Positions 19,059 through 29,023 of a stretch of 64,000 nt of DNA are shown here, piece after piece. This DNA is from Sinorhizobium meliloti 4H41. GTDB taxonomy: Bacteria > Pseudomonadota > Alphaproteobacteria > Rhizobiales > Rhizobiaceae. The position numbers were made by a program, and so were the translations under genes. Under the pieces are notes generated by a model that saw only the letters and a list, made by a program, of their open reading frames with translations, did not search any database and had not been told where the DNA came from. The first letter of the stretch is position 1, and the number at the start of each line of letters is the position of its first letter. The stretch is taken from contig NZ_AQWP01000016.1 of assembly GCF_000375585.1 (NCBI RefSeq), forward strand, positions 62,061 to 126,060, read 5' to 3'.

Positions 19059-19262
19059 GCGGCTCCTCAGGCAAGTGCGAGTCCGTATCCGGCGAAAAGA
19101 TGGAGTGCGGTATCTGCTGCCGTGTCTATGATCCTGCCATCGGCGACCCGGCCGTCGCAGATCCCAGCGAGCGCCCCTTTTTTCGATCTGCCGGAGGAAT
19201 AGCGCTGTCCGAATTGCGATGCGCCGCAATCCAAGTTCACGAGGCTGGGCGATGATCGCTGA
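19055..19262 (+). pseudogene. hupI: rubredoxin HupI, broken by frameshift and nonsense codon
   Basis: The first half is right for Hup[18 protein letters not shown] with the first CxxC pair. After 19150 a net one-base insertion shifts the frame; the expected second half is readable in the next frame (FFDLPEE, then [12 protein letters not shown] and TRLGDDR) but the codon before RCPNC is TAG (19200-19202) where a tryptophan codon TGG is expected. The second CxxC iron ligands at 19206-19217 are thus behind both lesions. The open frame actually translated (to 19255) has a meaningless tail. The ancestral stop is at 19260, overlapping hupJ. Confidence 0.8.
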
Positions 19263-19767
19263 CCTTACCGAGGGCGATCCGGCGCTGGCGCTCGGCGAAC
19301 GGGTTGTGGCCTGCTATCGACACATTCACGAAACCGCCATGACTGACGTGCCGATCTGCAATCCGGCGTTTAAGGTCGCGGCTACAGGTTTCCGGACCTA
19401 TCGCGGCCGCGCCTTCGGCATTGTGACCACACCTTGGTTCATGAACCTGGTGGGCGTCGATCTGCCTGAAGGGACCCCTGTCGCGCCTGTCGCCATTGGC
19501 ACCATCGTGCGAATCGGCCTTCCTGCGGGGAAAGTCGAATTCATTGCCGGCGAGCTCCACGCGATCGGCCGCGTGGATTCCTGCGCGCTGCTCTCGCCGG
19601 TCTTCGAATTCGCCACGATGGGAGCGGCAATCGAAACGGCGGAGGAGGCCGCCCGTGCCCTCTTAGGTCCCGCTACGCCCGAGCCTGCGCGGGCACCAGC
19701 CGCGGTCTTCAACCGGCGGGAACTGTTGCGCGGGCGGTTCCTCAGGTGCGAGGAGGTGTCGAAATGA
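19252..19767 (+). CDS. hupJ: hydrogenase accessory protein HupJ
   Basis: 171 residues from ATG 19252, which lies inside the ancestral end of hupI; the upstream in-frame ATG at 19219 is less likely because it would sit deeper in hupI. It matches the [NiFe]-hydrogenase assembly chaperone HybE/HupJ family ([35 protein letters not shown] in its N-terminal half, read here as two adjoining blocks). The family acts in large-subunit or complex assembly. Stop overlaps hupK. Confidence 0.9.
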   Translation: MIADLTEGDPALALGERVVACYRHIHETAMTDVPICNPAFKVAATGFRTYRGRAFGIVTTPWFMNLVGVDLPEGTPVAPVAIGTIVRIGLPAGKVEFIAGELHAIGRVDSCALLSPVFEFATMGAAIETAEEAARALLGPATPEPARAPAAVFNRRELLRGRFLRCEEVSK

Positions 19768-20876
19768 CGTTTCTTCGCCGGCAAGGCACGATCAGTATTG
19801 AGGTGACGGTGTCACGCGGAGTTGCATCTTCCGTCGCAGTGAAGGCGAACCGGCCGCAAGGCCTAACCGGCATCTTCGTCGGCCACCGGGCAGAGGAGGC
19901 GCCCACACTCGCACGGCAGCTGTTTTCGCTATGCGGCTTCTCGCAATCGGTCGCCTCAAGGCTCGCTATCCTGAATGCGGCAGATCTGCCCATGGGTGAA
20001 GGGGAGCGCGTCGAGGCCGCCGCAGGTCTGCACGCCGAACGGATCTTCGAAACTCTGCGGGCGCTGATTCTCCATTGGCCGTCTCCATTGCCGAGCGAGC
20101 TTGCGAGGGTCGCCGGCAGATGTCTGCGACAGGCTCAGGCTGCCTCACAGGAGATAATTGCGCAGGCGAGTAGCGGCAAGACGAACCCCCAACATCTCGC
20201 TTTGGCGGTCGCTCGCCTCTGCTCAGTGGCCAGGGCGATCGGAGTTTCCGACCCGGGCGACATGCCCTTGCCGGGCTCGGCCTGTGCAGCAATGCTGCAG
20301 GACATAGTCGACGATCGAGTTTTTGCTGACCGGCGGCTCGATGCGCTGACCGTCGAAGATGACCTGGAGGTCATCGCCCGCCTCCGTGATGAACCCGATT
20401 ACACCAACCTGCCGGATCTTCCCGGCCGGGTTGTCGAGACGGGGGCTCACGCCCGGCGCCCCGCATGGGAGGCTGCCGCGGGCTCCCATCTCGCGCAGCG
20501 CTTCCTGGCCCGCATTGCCGATGTCGGGTACTGCCTCGGGCAATTGAAAACCCTCGCCGGCGCAGGCGACCATGACTGGGCAACGCTCGCCTGCGGCGCA
20601 CCGACGCCGGGCGCGGGCGGCTATGGAGCCGTGGAATGCGCACGCGGCCGGCTATATCATCAGGCAGAGATAGGCGACAACGGCAGGCTTTCGGCCTATC
20701 GCATCCTTGCCCCAACGGCATGGAACTTTCATCCGGCCGGCCCTTTCGTCGAAACACTTCTGTGGTCCCGGATCGGCTCAGACGATTGCGCCCCCCGCTC
20801 CGTCTCCCGGCTCGCCGTTCTGTTCGACCCTTGCGTCGCTTTCGACGTCGGCATCCGTGAGGCCGACGATGCATGA
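19764..20876 (+). CDS. hupK: hydrogenase expression protein HupK
   Basis: 370 residues, related distantly to hydrogenase large subunits and thought to act as a scaffold for the active-site cofactor. The C-terminal cysteine segment [16 protein letters not shown] stands at the site of the large-subunit DPCLACSTH motif, keeping only one cysteine. Starts at ATG 19764 overlapping hupJ, and its end overlaps hypA by 8 bp, as in R. leguminosarum. Confidence 0.9.
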   Translation: MTFLRRQGTISIEVTVSRGVASSVAVKANRPQGLTGIFVGHRAEEAPTLARQLFSLCGFSQSVASRLAILNAADLPMGEGERVEAAAGLHAERIFETLRALILHWPSPLPSELARVAGRCLRQAQAASQEIIAQASSGKTNPQHLALAVARLCSVARAIGVSDPGDMPLPGSACAAMLQDIVDDRVFADRRLDALTVEDDLEVIARLRDEPDYTNLPDLPGRVVETGAHARRPAWEAAAGSHLAQRFLARIADVGYCLGQLKTLAGAGDHDWATLACGAPTPGAGGYGAVECARGRLYHQAEIGDNGRLSAYRILAPTAWNFHPAGPFVETLLWSRIGSDDCAPRSVSRLAVLFDPCVAFDVGIREADDA

Positions 20877-21210
20877 GATGTCGGTGATGGAAAGCGTGAT
20901 TGAGATTGTGTGCGAGACCGCGCGGCTGAATGGCGCAAGGCAGGTCCAGTCAATCCGTCTCGATGTCGGCGTGCTGAGCCACGTCGATCCTGACGCGTTG
21001 CTCTTCTGTTACGAAGCGGTGCGGCACGGCACGCTCGCTGGACGGGCGAAGCTAGAGATTAATCGCATCGCCGGCGAGGGCTGGTGCCTCGATTGCGGCA
21101 AGACAATAGCTTTGCAGAAGCGATTCGGTCCCTGCCCCGACTGCGGGCGGCATCGAGTCCAGATGACCGCAGGCGACGAAATGAAGATCAGGGACATGGA
21201 GGTGATTTGA
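20869..21210 (+). CDS. hypA: hydrogenase nickel incorporation protein HypA
   Basis: 113 residues. The N-terminal MHEMS holds the nickel-binding His2 and Glu3; two CxxC pairs (CLDCGKTI and CPDCGRH) form the structural zinc site. With HypB it inserts nickel into HupL. Start overlaps hupK; the last base of the stop is the first of the hypB ATG. Confidence 0.95.
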   Translation: MHEMSVMESVIEIVCETARLNGARQVQSIRLDVGVLSHVDPDALLFCYEAVRHGTLAGRAKLEINRIAGEGWCLDCGKTIALQKRFGPCPDCGRHRVQMTAGDEMKIRDMEVI

Positions 21211-22085
21211 TGTGCACGGTATGCGGTTGTGGAGCCTCACCCGTCGAAAGCTGCAATCACGAGGCGGGCAGCCATGGCCATAGCAAGGGCGAAGGGCTCG
21301 ACCGTGACCATCATCACCATCACGGCCATGACCGTCATGCTCACGATCATCTCCACCGCGATGGCGCCCGTAATCACCGCAGCGACGGCTTGGGCGGCGT
21401 GCATGTTCCCGGTATGAGCCAGGAACGGATCATCCAGGTCGAGAGGGAGATACTCTCCAAGAACGACGCTTATGCGGCCGAAAATCGGAGGTTTTTCGTA
21501 AACCAGGGCATTTTCGCGCTCAACTTTGTCTCCAGCCCGGGCTCGGGCAAGACCTGCCTGCTTGTTCGGGCGATCGGCGAGCTCAAGGACCGTATGACGA
21601 TCAATGTCATCGAGGGCGACCAGCAGACTTCGAATGACGCGGCTCGCATTCGCGAGGCAGGCGCACGCGCGATCCAGATCAACACCGGCAAGGGCTGCCA
21701 TCTCGACGCCCATATGGTCGGTCATGCGGTCGAGGACCTTGCGCCTGAGCCGGGCTCTGCGCTCTTCATCGAGAATGTTGGCAATCTTGTCTGTCCCGCC
21801 GCTTTCGATCTCGGCGAGGCTTACAAGATCGTGGTGCTCTCGGTCACCGAGGGCGAGGACAAGCCGCTCAAATATCCCGACATGTTCGCCGCCGCCGACC
21901 TGATGATCCTCAACAAGGCGGACCTGCTGCCGCATCTGGATTTCAATATCGAGCTTTGCATCACCAACGCGCTCTGCGTGAATCCGCGGCTGCACAGCCT
22001 GATTGTCTCCGCGCACTCGGGCGAGGGGATGGAAGCCTTCTATGGCTGGCTCGAAGCGTCCGCTGCGCGCTCGAAAGTGGTGTGA
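21210..22085 (+). CDS. hypB: hydrogenase nickel incorporation GTPase HypB
   Basis: 291 residues. Starts MCTVCGCG with the N-terminal metal-site cysteines, then a histidine-rich stretch ([17 protein letters not shown]) that stores nickel, then a G3E GTPase: P-loop SSPGSGKT, the metal-binding [12 protein letters not shown] and the base motif NKADLL. The His-rich store may help compensate for the lost HupE permease, though storage is not uptake. Start chosen at ATG 21210 for the typical MCTVCGCG end. Confidence 0.95.
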   Translation: MCTVCGCGASPVESCNHEAGSHGHSKGEGLDRDHHHHHGHDRHAHDHLHRDGARNHRSDGLGGVHVPGMSQERIIQVEREILSKNDAYAAENRRFFVNQGIFALNFVSSPGSGKTCLLVRAIGELKDRMTINVIEGDQQTSNDAARIREAGARAIQINTGKGCHLDAHMVGHAVEDLAPEPGSALFIENVGNLVCPAAFDLGEAYKIVVLSVTEGEDKPLKYPDMFAAADLMILNKADLLPHLDFNIELCITNALCVNPRLHSLIVSAHSGEGMEAFYGWLEASAARSKVV

Positions 22086-22088
22086 ACA

Positions 22089-24368
22089 ATGGCGCGGGTG
22101 CACGCACAACCGGCCGAAAGCCAGGTCCGCCGGCGGATTAGGCTGCGGGTGCGCGGCACTGTGCAAGGCGTCGGCTTTCGGCCTTTCGTCTACAGGCTCG
22201 CGCGCAAGATGCGGCTCTCCGGATACGTCCTTAATGACAGTGCGGGCGTGCTGATCGAGATCGAGGGCCTGGGCGCAGACGACTTCTCCAGGGAGATCCG
22301 AACTCAGGCGCCGCCGCTCGCCCGTATCGACGCCGTCGATGTACTGGAACTGGCGCCTGTCGGCGACAAACGATTCGAAATTCTCGACAGCCTCTGCGGC
22401 AGGAGTGCGGCTCGTATCGGCGCCGACGCCGCGACTTGCGAGGAATGCCGGCGGGAGCTCAAGGATCCGGGAAGCCGGTTTTTTGGCTATCCCTTCGTCA
22501 ACTGTACCCAATGCGGCCCGCGCTTCACTATCACCGGCTCGCTTCCCTATGATCGCGCCCAGACCTCGATGGCCTCGTTTTCGATGTGCGGTGCCTGCGC
22601 GGCTGAATATGACGACCCGGAGAACCGGCGGTTCCATGCCGAGCCCATTGCCTGTCCGGATTGCGGTCCGAGGCTCAGCCATCCGGTCGCCGAGTTGGCG
22701 GCGCGGCTCGAAGGCGGCGCGATCATCGCACTTAAGGGGGTCGGCGGGTTCCACCTGCACTGCGATGCCCGCAACGACGCGGCGATCGATCTCCTTAGGC
22801 TGCGCAAGGGTCGGGACCAGAAGCCTTTCGCCGTCATGGTGCGGGATATCCCGGCGGCACGGCAACTCGCGCAGCTGACCGACGCCGAAGAGGAATTGCT
22901 GACCTCCGCCGCGAGCCCGATCGTTCTTGTCGAGGCCGTTGCCCGCGAACTCTCCAATCTCATTGCTCCCGGGCTCCGCCGGATAGGTCTCATTCTGGCC
23001 TACGCACCCGCGCACTTCCTCCTGTTCGATGAGCTCGATCGTTCATCGCCGTTCTGTCCCCCTGCGCTGGTTGCGACCAGTGCCAATCCCGGTGGTGAGC
23101 CGCTCGTCGCAGACAATATGGATGCTGAGCTCCGCCTATCCGCGGTCGCCGATCTTATCGTCACCCATGATCGCGATATCATCATGCGTGCCGACGACTC
23201 AGTTATGCAGGTGATCGACGGCGCTCCCGCCTTCATCCGCCGCGCCCGTGGTTTTGTGCCAGAGCCCATCGACCTCGGCGAGGACGGACCTTCCGTGATT
23301 GCCACCGGTGCAGACCTCAAAAACACCCTATGCGTCACACGGGGGAGCGAGGCCTTCCTGTCGCAACATGTGGGCGGCCTCGACAATAGGGAGGCGATAC
23401 GCTTCCAGCTTGAGGCGGCTGCCCATCTCTGTTCGATCCTTGATGTGAAGTTGGAATTCGCGGCCTGCGACCTGCATCCAGATTTCCGCTCGGTGCGGAT
23501 GGCGGAGAGCTTCGGTCTGCCGGTCGTGCGAGTCCAGCACCATCTCGCTCATATCGCCGCCGTCGCTGCGGAGCATCGGCTTGCCGGGTCGGTTCTAGGG
23601 CTCGCGCTTGACGGCTACGGCTTTGGCATCGACGGCAGCAGTTGGGGCGGCGAGATGCTTGCAGTCGAGCGACATGACTGGCGGCGCTTGGGATCCCTCA
23701 TGCCGCTGCCGCTGCCGGGTGGCGACCGCGCGGCGCGTGAACCCTGGCGCATGGGGGTCGCGGCGCTTCAGGCCGCGGGCCGTATCGACCTGGCGCTGGC
23801 GCTCGCGCCGGCTCATTCCGGCATGGCGCAATTGACGGCGATGTTCAGCCGCGGCATGCGGCCCCCGGTTACGAGCAGCCTCGGCAGGCTCTTCGATGCT
23901 GCCGCGGCGATATCGGGAACTCGCCTTGTCCAGACCTATGAGGGGCAGGCGGCGATGGAATTCGAGGCGCTGGTTCGGGCGCCGCGCTGCCTTCCTGGTG
24001 GGTATGCCATAAAGAACGGGGTGCTCGACTTTCGGCCGCTTATTCTGCGTCTGACTGAGACAGGCAACGGCGCCGCCGATGCCGCCGACCTCTTCCATGG
24101 TACGCTGATTGCCGGCCTTGCAGATTGGGCGGCCAAGGGTGCGGCAAGCCTCGGCACGCGGCAGGTTGCGCTCAGCGGTGGATGTATGACGAACCGCGTC
24201 CTTGCGGCGGGTCTAGCGCAGGCGCTGCGGCAGCGCGGCCTTCACCCATATCTACCACGTCTGACGCCGGCCAATGACGGGGGAGTTGCGCTTGGGCAAG
24301 CGGCCCATGCGTGCCAAGTCATCATGAACAAGCGTGCGTCGGCGCTGGAGAGCCCGACATGTGCCTAG
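22089..24368 (+). CDS. hypF: carbamoyltransferase HypF
   Basis: 759 residues, the normal full length. Order: acylphosphatase-like domain (RVRGTVQGVGFRPFVYR), two zinc-finger blocks (CEECRREL, CTQCGPRF, CGACAAEY, CPDCGP), a YrdC-like domain (KGVGGFHLHCDA) and a Kae1-like domain with HHLAHIAAV. It turns carbamoyl phosphate into the cyanide precursor on HypE. Three bases separate it from hypB, and hypC starts inside its last codons. Confidence 0.95.
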   Translation: MARVHAQPAESQVRRRIRLRVRGTVQGVGFRPFVYRLARKMRLSGYVLNDSAGVLIEIEGLGADDFSREIRTQAPPLARIDAVDVLELAPVGDKRFEILDSLCGRSAARIGADAATCEECRRELKDPGSRFFGYPFVNCTQCGPRFTITGSLPYDRAQTSMASFSMCGACAAEYDDPENRRFHAEPIACPDCGPRLSHPVAELAARLEGGAIIALKGVGGFHLHCDARNDAAIDLLRLRKGRDQKPFAVMVRDIPAARQLAQLTDAEEELLTSAASPIVLVEAVARELSNLIAPGLRRIGLILAYAPAHFLLFDELDRSSPFCPPALVATSANPGGEPLVADNMDAELRLSAVADLIVTHDRDIIMRADDSVMQVIDGAPAFIRRARGFVPEPIDLGEDGPSVIATGADLKNTLCVTRGSEAFLSQHVGGLDNREAIRFQLEAAAHLCSILDVKLEFAACDLHPDFRSVRMAESFGLPVVRVQHHLAHIAAVAAEHRLAGSVLGLALDGYGFGIDGSSWGGEMLAVERHDWRRLGSLMPLPLPGGDRAAREPWRMGVAALQAAGRIDLALALAPAHSGMAQLTAMFSRGMRPPVTSSLGRLFDAAAAISGTRLVQTYEGQAAMEFEALVRAPRCLPGGYAIKNGVLDFRPLILRLTETGNGAADAADLFHGTLIAGLADWAAKGAASLGTRQVALSGGCMTNRVLAAGLAQALRQRGLHPYLPRLTPANDGGVALGQAAHACQVIMNKRASALESPTCA

Positions 24369-24586
24369 CCATACCGGTCCAGGTCACCGAAGTGCTGTCC
24401 GGCGAGATGGCGAAAGTCACGCTTGACGGCGTCTTGAAGGTCATCTCGACGGCCCTGATAGACGATGTCCGGCCGGGCGACTACGTCATCCTCCATGTCG
24501 GCTATGCGCTGACGAAGATTAAACCCGAGGAGGCGCAACGGACGCTGGCGCTGATCCAAGAGGCTTCGATCGGTGACGCGTCATGA
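24359..24586 (+). CDS. hypC: hydrogenase assembly chaperone HypC
   Basis: 75 residues starting MCLAIPVQV; Cys2 carries the iron unit between HypD and the large subunit. Start at ATG 24359 overlaps the end of hypF by 10 bp, and its stop overlaps hypD by 4 bp. It is a paralogue of hupF (98 residues) earlier in the locus. Confidence 0.95.
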   Translation: MCLAIPVQVTEVLSGEMAKVTLDGVLKVISTALIDDVRPGDYVILHVGYALTKIKPEEAQRTLALIQEASIGDAS

Positions 24587-25740
24587 AATATATCGACGAA
24601 TATCGCGACGGAAGGCTCGCCAAGCTTATTGCGGATCGGATAGCGGCTCTTGCCGATGCGGCCCGCTCCTATTGCCTCATGGAGTTCTGCGGCGGGCACA
24701 CTCACGCGATCTGTCGTTACGGGCTTGAGGATTTGCTACCTGCAAATGTCCGGATGATCCACGGCCCGGGCTGTCCGGTTTGCGTGCTGCCGATCGGCCG
24801 GCTCGACGCGGCGATCGCGCTTGCGACCCGTCCCGAGACTACGCTGTGCACTTATGGCGACCTGATGCGAGTCCCGGGCACAAACCGTTCGAGCCTGCTT
24901 GAGGCCAAGGCGGCCGGCGCCGATATCCGCATAGTCTATTCGACGCTCGACGCGCTGAGGATCGCCGAGACGGAGCCCGAGCGCGAGGTGGTGTTCTTCG
25001 CAATTGGCTTCGAGACCACGACGCCGCCAACTGCGCTTGCACTCAAGACGGCTATCGCCAAGGGCCTCGGCAATTTCTCGGTCTTCTGCAACCATGTAGT
25101 GACACCGGCGGCCATGCACCACATTGTCGAAAGCCCGCCTGCCCGCAAGCTCGGCACGATCAAAATCGATGGGTTCATCGGCCCAGCTCATGTCAGCGCC
25201 GTGATCGGCACAAAGCCCTACGAATTGTTCGCCGAGAAATTTTGCAAGCCGGTCGTAGTGGCAGGCTTCGAGCCACTCGATGTCATCCAGGCAATCCTGA
25301 TGCTGGTGCGGCAGATCAACGACGGGAGGCATGTGGTCGAAAACCAATACATCCGCGCGGTGACCAGACGCGGCAATGAGAAGGCGCAGGCGGAGGTGGC
25401 GAATTTCTTCGAGCTGCGCGAGAGCTTCGAGTGGAGAGGTCTTGGCGAACTGCCTTTGAGCGGGCTGCGGCTGCGTCCGCAATATGCGGCCTACGATGCC
25501 GAGAAGCGTTTTTCGATGGTGACATCGAGGGCCAAGGACAATCCCGCCTGTGAATGCGGCGCCATTCTGCGCGGAGCCAAGCAACCTGCCGAATGCAAAC
25601 TGTTTGGCGCGGTCTGTACGCCCGATACGCCGATGGGATCCTGCATGGTGTCTTCGGAAGGTGCCTGCGCCGCATACTGGACCTATGGCCGCTTGCGCGA
25701 GAAGGCAGGGCAGGTGAATGCCCGGAGGGTGATCACATGA
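24583..25740 (+). CDS. hypD: hydrogenase maturation Fe-S protein HypD
   Basis: 385 residues. The family's conserved cysteines are in MEFCGGHTHAICRYG and HGPGCPVCVLP, with the C-terminal Fe-S cysteines in CECGAILRG and CKLFGAVCTP. It holds the iron while cyanide and CO ligands are added, working with HypC and HypE. The 4-bp overlaps on both sides show one translational unit hypC-hypD-hypE. Confidence 0.95.
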   Translation: MKYIDEYRDGRLAKLIADRIAALADAARSYCLMEFCGGHTHAICRYGLEDLLPANVRMIHGPGCPVCVLPIGRLDAAIALATRPETTLCTYGDLMRVPGTNRSSLLEAKAAGADIRIVYSTLDALRIAETEPEREVVFFAIGFETTTPPTALALKTAIAKGLGNFSVFCNHVVTPAAMHHIVESPPARKLGTIKIDGFIGPAHVSAVIGTKPYELFAEKFCKPVVVAGFEPLDVIQAILMLVRQINDGRHVVENQYIRAVTRRGNEKAQAEVANFFELRESFEWRGLGELPLSGLRLRPQYAAYDAEKRFSMVTSRAKDNPACECGAILRGAKQPAECKLFGAVCTPDTPMGSCMVSSEGACAAYWTYGRLREKAGQVNARRVIT

Positions 25741-26789
25741 ACATGATGACCGACGGCTACAAGCGAAAGCTCGATCTTGCGGAAGGCCGGGTCGACCTAT
25801 CGCATGGCGCCGGCGGACGTGCGATGAGACAACTCATCGAGGGTATCTTCCACGAGGCTTTCGACAACCAGTGGCTGCGTGTCGGGAATGACCAGTCAGC
25901 CTTCGCCGTTTCGGACGGCCGCATGGTGATGAGCACCGACGGCTATGTCGTCTCGCCGCTGTTTTTTCCCGGCGGGAATATCGGCTCACTCGCCGTGCAC
26001 GGCACGATCAACGACATCGCCATGGCCGCTGCTCGGCCGCTATATCTCTCAGCGAGCTTTATCATCGAGGAGGGCTTTCCGCTCGCCGATCTCAAACGCA
26101 TCGCCGACGGCATGGGCGTGTCTTCGCGCGAGGCCGGTGTGCCGATTATCACCGGCGATACCAAGGTGGTCGAGCGAGGCAAAGCCGACGGTGTCTTCAT
26201 CTCGACGGCTGGTGTCGGCAGGGTCCTGGACGGGCTCGATCTGCGTGCCGATGCCGCCCGGCCGCGCGATGCGGTAATCCTCTCCGGCTCGATCGGTGAT
26301 CATGGCGTCGCCGTGTTGTCGAACCGCGAGAACTTAGAATTCGATGCGGCGATCGTCTCCGATAGCGCTCCCCTGCACACGCTGGTGGCCATGATGGTAG
26401 AAGCCGGTGGGAGGCACATCCGGCTGATGCGCGATCCCACGCGAGGCGGCCTCGCCGCCACTCTCAACGAGGTCGCGAGCCAGTCGAAGGTCGGCTTCCA
26501 TATCGATGAGGAAGCGATCCCGATCAAGCCGCAGGTGGCCGCGGTTTGCGAGTTGCTGGGGCTCGATCCGCTCAATGTCGCCAATGAGGGCAAGCTTGTC
26601 GCTGTCGCCGCGCCGGAAGGCGCCGAAGCAATTTTGGCTGCGATGCGTGCACATCCCCTCGGGCGCGAGGCGGCCCTCATCGGACATGTCGTCGCTGACG
26701 ACGACTGCTTCGTGCAGATGTCGACCTCCTTCGGCGGCCGCCGGATCGTCGACTGGCTTACGGGCGAGCAATTGCCGAGAATCTGCTGA
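25737..26789 (+). CDS. hypE: carbamoyl dehydratase HypE
   Basis: 350 residues, PurM-like fold (SHGAGGRAM, GNDQSAFAV, DPTRGGLAATLNE). It ends in PRIC; the terminal cysteine (Cys350) carries the thiocarbamate that becomes cyanide. Start at ATG 25737 overlaps hypD. This is the last gene of the hup/hyp locus here; hypX and fnrN, found next in R. leguminosarum, are absent, and a nod box follows 145 bp later. Confidence 0.95.
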   Translation: MNMMTDGYKRKLDLAEGRVDLSHGAGGRAMRQLIEGIFHEAFDNQWLRVGNDQSAFAVSDGRMVMSTDGYVVSPLFFPGGNIGSLAVHGTINDIAMAAARPLYLSASFIIEEGFPLADLKRIADGMGVSSREAGVPIITGDTKVVERGKADGVFISTAGVGRVLDGLDLRADAARPRDAVILSGSIGDHGVAVLSNRENLEFDAAIVSDSAPLHTLVAMMVEAGGRHIRLMRDPTRGGLAATLNEVASQSKVGFHIDEEAIPIKPQVAAVCELLGLDPLNVANEGKLVAVAAPEGAEAILAAMRAHPLGREAALIGHVVADDDCFVQMSTSFGGRRIVDWLTGEQLPRIC

Positions 26790-26934
26790 GGGCAGATACC
26801 GTCCTGCTTCTCTGCTACTGCTTCAATTCTCTGTTCCACCGGCTGCATGTCGACTTGTGAGATGCTCCGTCATCCGCGCGTCGAGCACAGCGAGCACTTT
26901 GCGGCCAGAGCCCTTGAAGCGCATCAGCGTAATG

Positions 26935-26983
26935 CATCCATAACGCAAATGCCTGTTATCCAAACAATCAATTTTCCCGATCA
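26935..26983 (+). promoter_or_regulatory. nod box (NodD binding site) for nodM
   Basis: Matches the 47-bp nod box consensus almost throughout: CATCCATAACGCAAATG for the proximal block and ATCCAAACAATCAATTTT, then CCCGATC, for the distal block at the standard spacing. Mismatches are GATG to AATG, ACC to CCC and AATC to GATC. It lies 214 bp before nodM and points at it. NodD with a flavonoid should activate transcription from here. Confidence 0.9.
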
Positions 26984-27196
26984 ATCGAGCGCCATTAGAA
27001 AGTGCTGAAACTAACGAAAATCAAGTCCAGCAGACTTACCTGCCGGCATTTTCGCTCGGCCGATTGACAACAGCAGGTGACGCGCAGCGAAGGCACGATC
27101 GCCAGTGCGAGGCAACCGGGAAGCTATCGGCATTGCCCGCTCAGACTGGGTCTTTGAGTACGTCGTTATCGGCGGGAAGGAACGCGAAGAGGGGAT

Positions 27197-29023
27197 ATGT
27201 GCGGGATTGTGGGTATCGTCGGGCAGCAGCCGGTCTCGGAGCGGTTGGTCGATGCGTTGAAGCGCCTTGAATATCGCGGCTACGATTCGGCCGGGGTTGC
27301 GACCATCGATGGCGGAGCGCTCGATCGCCGGCGCGCCGAGGGAAAGATTGTCAATCTCGAGGCAAGGTTGAGAGAACAGCCTCTGGCCGGCGCAATCGGC
27401 ATAGGCCATACGCGCTGGGCGACCCACGGGGCGCCGACCGAGCGCAATGCCCATCCGCATTTCACCGACGGCGTCGCTGTCGTGCACAACGGCATCATCG
27501 AGAATTTTGCCGAGCTGAAGGACGAGCTGTCCGAGGCGGGTGCCGAATTCCAGACCGAGACCGACACCGAAGTCGTCGCGCAGCTGCTGGCAAGATTTTG
27601 CCGCGACGGCCTTGGGCGGCGCGAGGCGATGCATGCGATGCTGAAACGGGTGAAGGGCGCCTATGCCCTTGCCGTTCTTTTCCAGGACGATCCCTCGACG
27701 ATCATGGCGGCCCGCAACGGCCCGCCGCTGGCGATCGGCCATGGCAACGGCGAGATGTTCCTGGGCTCCGATGCCATCGCGCTCGCGCCCTTCACCAACG
27801 AAATCACCTATCTGATCGACGGCGACTGGGCGGTGATCGGCAAGACCGGCGTCCATATCTTCGACATGGATGGCAACCCCGTCACCCGCCCGCGCCAGGT
27901 ATCCTCGGCGGCCGCCTATATGGTCGACAAGGGCAACCATCGCCATTTCATGGAGAAGGAAATCTACGAGCAGCCGGAGGTCATCTCCCACGCGCTCAGC
28001 CACTATGTCAACTTCATCGACCATCGGGTGCTGCCGGTTTCGGAGGCGATCGACTTCGCCAAGGTGCCGAGCCTGGCGATCTCCGCCTGCGGCACTGCCT
28101 ATCTGGCCGGGCTGATCGGCAAATATTGGTTCGAGCGCTATGCGCGCCTGCCGGTCGAAATCGATGTCGCTTCGGAATTCCGCTACCGCGAAATTCCGCT
28201 TTCGCCAGAGTCGGCCGCTCTCTTCATCTCGCAATCGGGCGAGACTGCCGACACGCTTGCCTCGCTGCGCTACTGCAAGGAACACGGCCTGAAGATCGGC
28301 GCGGTCGTCAACACGCGCGAATCGACGATCGCGCGCGAGTCCGACGCCGTCTTCCCGATCCTCGCCGGGCCGGAGATCGGCGTGGCGTCGACCAAGGCCT
28401 TCACCTGCCAGCTTGCGGTTCTGGCTTCGCTCGCGGTTGCTGCGGGTCGAGCGCGCGGCACTGTCGGCGAGCTGGAGGAGCAGGCGCTGGTGCGAAGCCT
28501 GGCCGAGATGCCGCGCCTCATGGGCCAGGTGCTCAACAGCATCCAGCCGAAGATCGAATTTCTGTCCCGCGAATTGTCGAAGTGTCGCGACGTGCTCTAT
28601 CTCGGCCGCGGCACGAGCTTCCCCCTTGCCATGGAAGGCGCCCTGAAGCTCAAGGAGATCTCCTACATTCACGCGGAAGGCTATGCCGCCGGCGAACTGA
28701 AACACGGACCGATCGCGCTGATTGACGAGAACATGCCGGTGATCGTGATTGCGCCGCATGACCGCTTCTTCGACAAGACCGTCTCCAACATGCAGGAAGT
28801 GGCCGCGCGCGGCGGACGGATCATCCTGATCACCGACGAGCGGGGTGCTGCCGCTTCGAAGCTCGACACGATGCATACGATCGTGCTTCCGAATGTCGAC
28901 GAGATCATCGCGCCGATGATCTTCTCGCTACCCGTCCAACTGCTCGCCTACCACACGGCGGTCTTCATGGGCACCGATGTCGACCAGCCGCGCAATCTCG
29001 CAAAATCGGTCACCGTCGAATGA
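27197..29023 (+). CDS. nodM: glucosamine-fructose-6-phosphate aminotransferase (nodulation copy)
   Basis: 608 residues, the full length of GlmS. N-terminal MCGIVGIVG gives the glutaminase nucleophile Cys2; two SIS sugar-isomerase domains follow (SACGTAYLAG, SQSGETADT, then LGRGTSFPLAMEGALKLKE), and the end AKSVTVE is standard. It makes glucosamine-6-phosphate, the precursor of the Nod-factor chitin backbone. The nod box upstream makes this the nodulation paralogue NodM rather than the housekeeping GlmS. GAGGGG precedes the ATG. No other nod structural gene follows it in the window. Confidence 0.93.
   Translation: MCGIVGIVGQQPVSERLVDALKRLEYRGYDSAGVATIDGGALDRRRAEGKIVNLEARLREQPLAGAIGIGHTRWATHGAPTERNAHPHFTDGVAVVHNGIIENFAELKDELSEAGAEFQTETDTEVVAQLLARFCRDGLGRREAMHAMLKRVKGAYALAVLFQDDPSTIMAARNGPPLAIGHGNGEMFLGSDAIALAPFTNEITYLIDGDWAVIGKTGVHIFDMDGNPVTRPRQVSSAAAYMVDKGNHRHFMEKEIYEQPEVISHALSHYVNFIDHRVLPVSEAIDFAKVPSLAISACGTAYLAGLIGKYWFERYARLPVEIDVASEFRYREIPLSPESAALFISQSGETADTLASLRYCKEHGLKIGAVVNTRESTIARESDAVFPILAGPEIGVASTKAFTCQLAVLASLAVAAGRARGTVGELEEQALVRSLAEMPRLMGQVLNSIQPKIEFLSRELSKCRDVLYLGRGTSFPLAMEGALKLKEISYIHAEGYAAGELKHGPIALIDENMPVIVIAPHDRFFDKTVSNMQEVAARGGRIILITDERGAAASKLDTMHTIVLPNVDEIIAPMIFSLPVQLLAYHTAVFMGTDVDQPRNLAKSVTVE

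Noticed and set aside
20869..21210. Internal FnrN-type promoter in hypA, as known in R. leguminosarum
   Set aside because: I looked for TTGAT-N4-ATCAA within hypA and found no credible match.
21237..23015. 592-codon minus-strand open frame
   Set aside because: Antisense to hypB and hypF, both firmly identified.
27011..28876. 621-codon minus-strand open frame
   Set aside because: It is the antisense shadow of nodM; high GC and codon bias keep it open. No domain was seen and nodM is certain.
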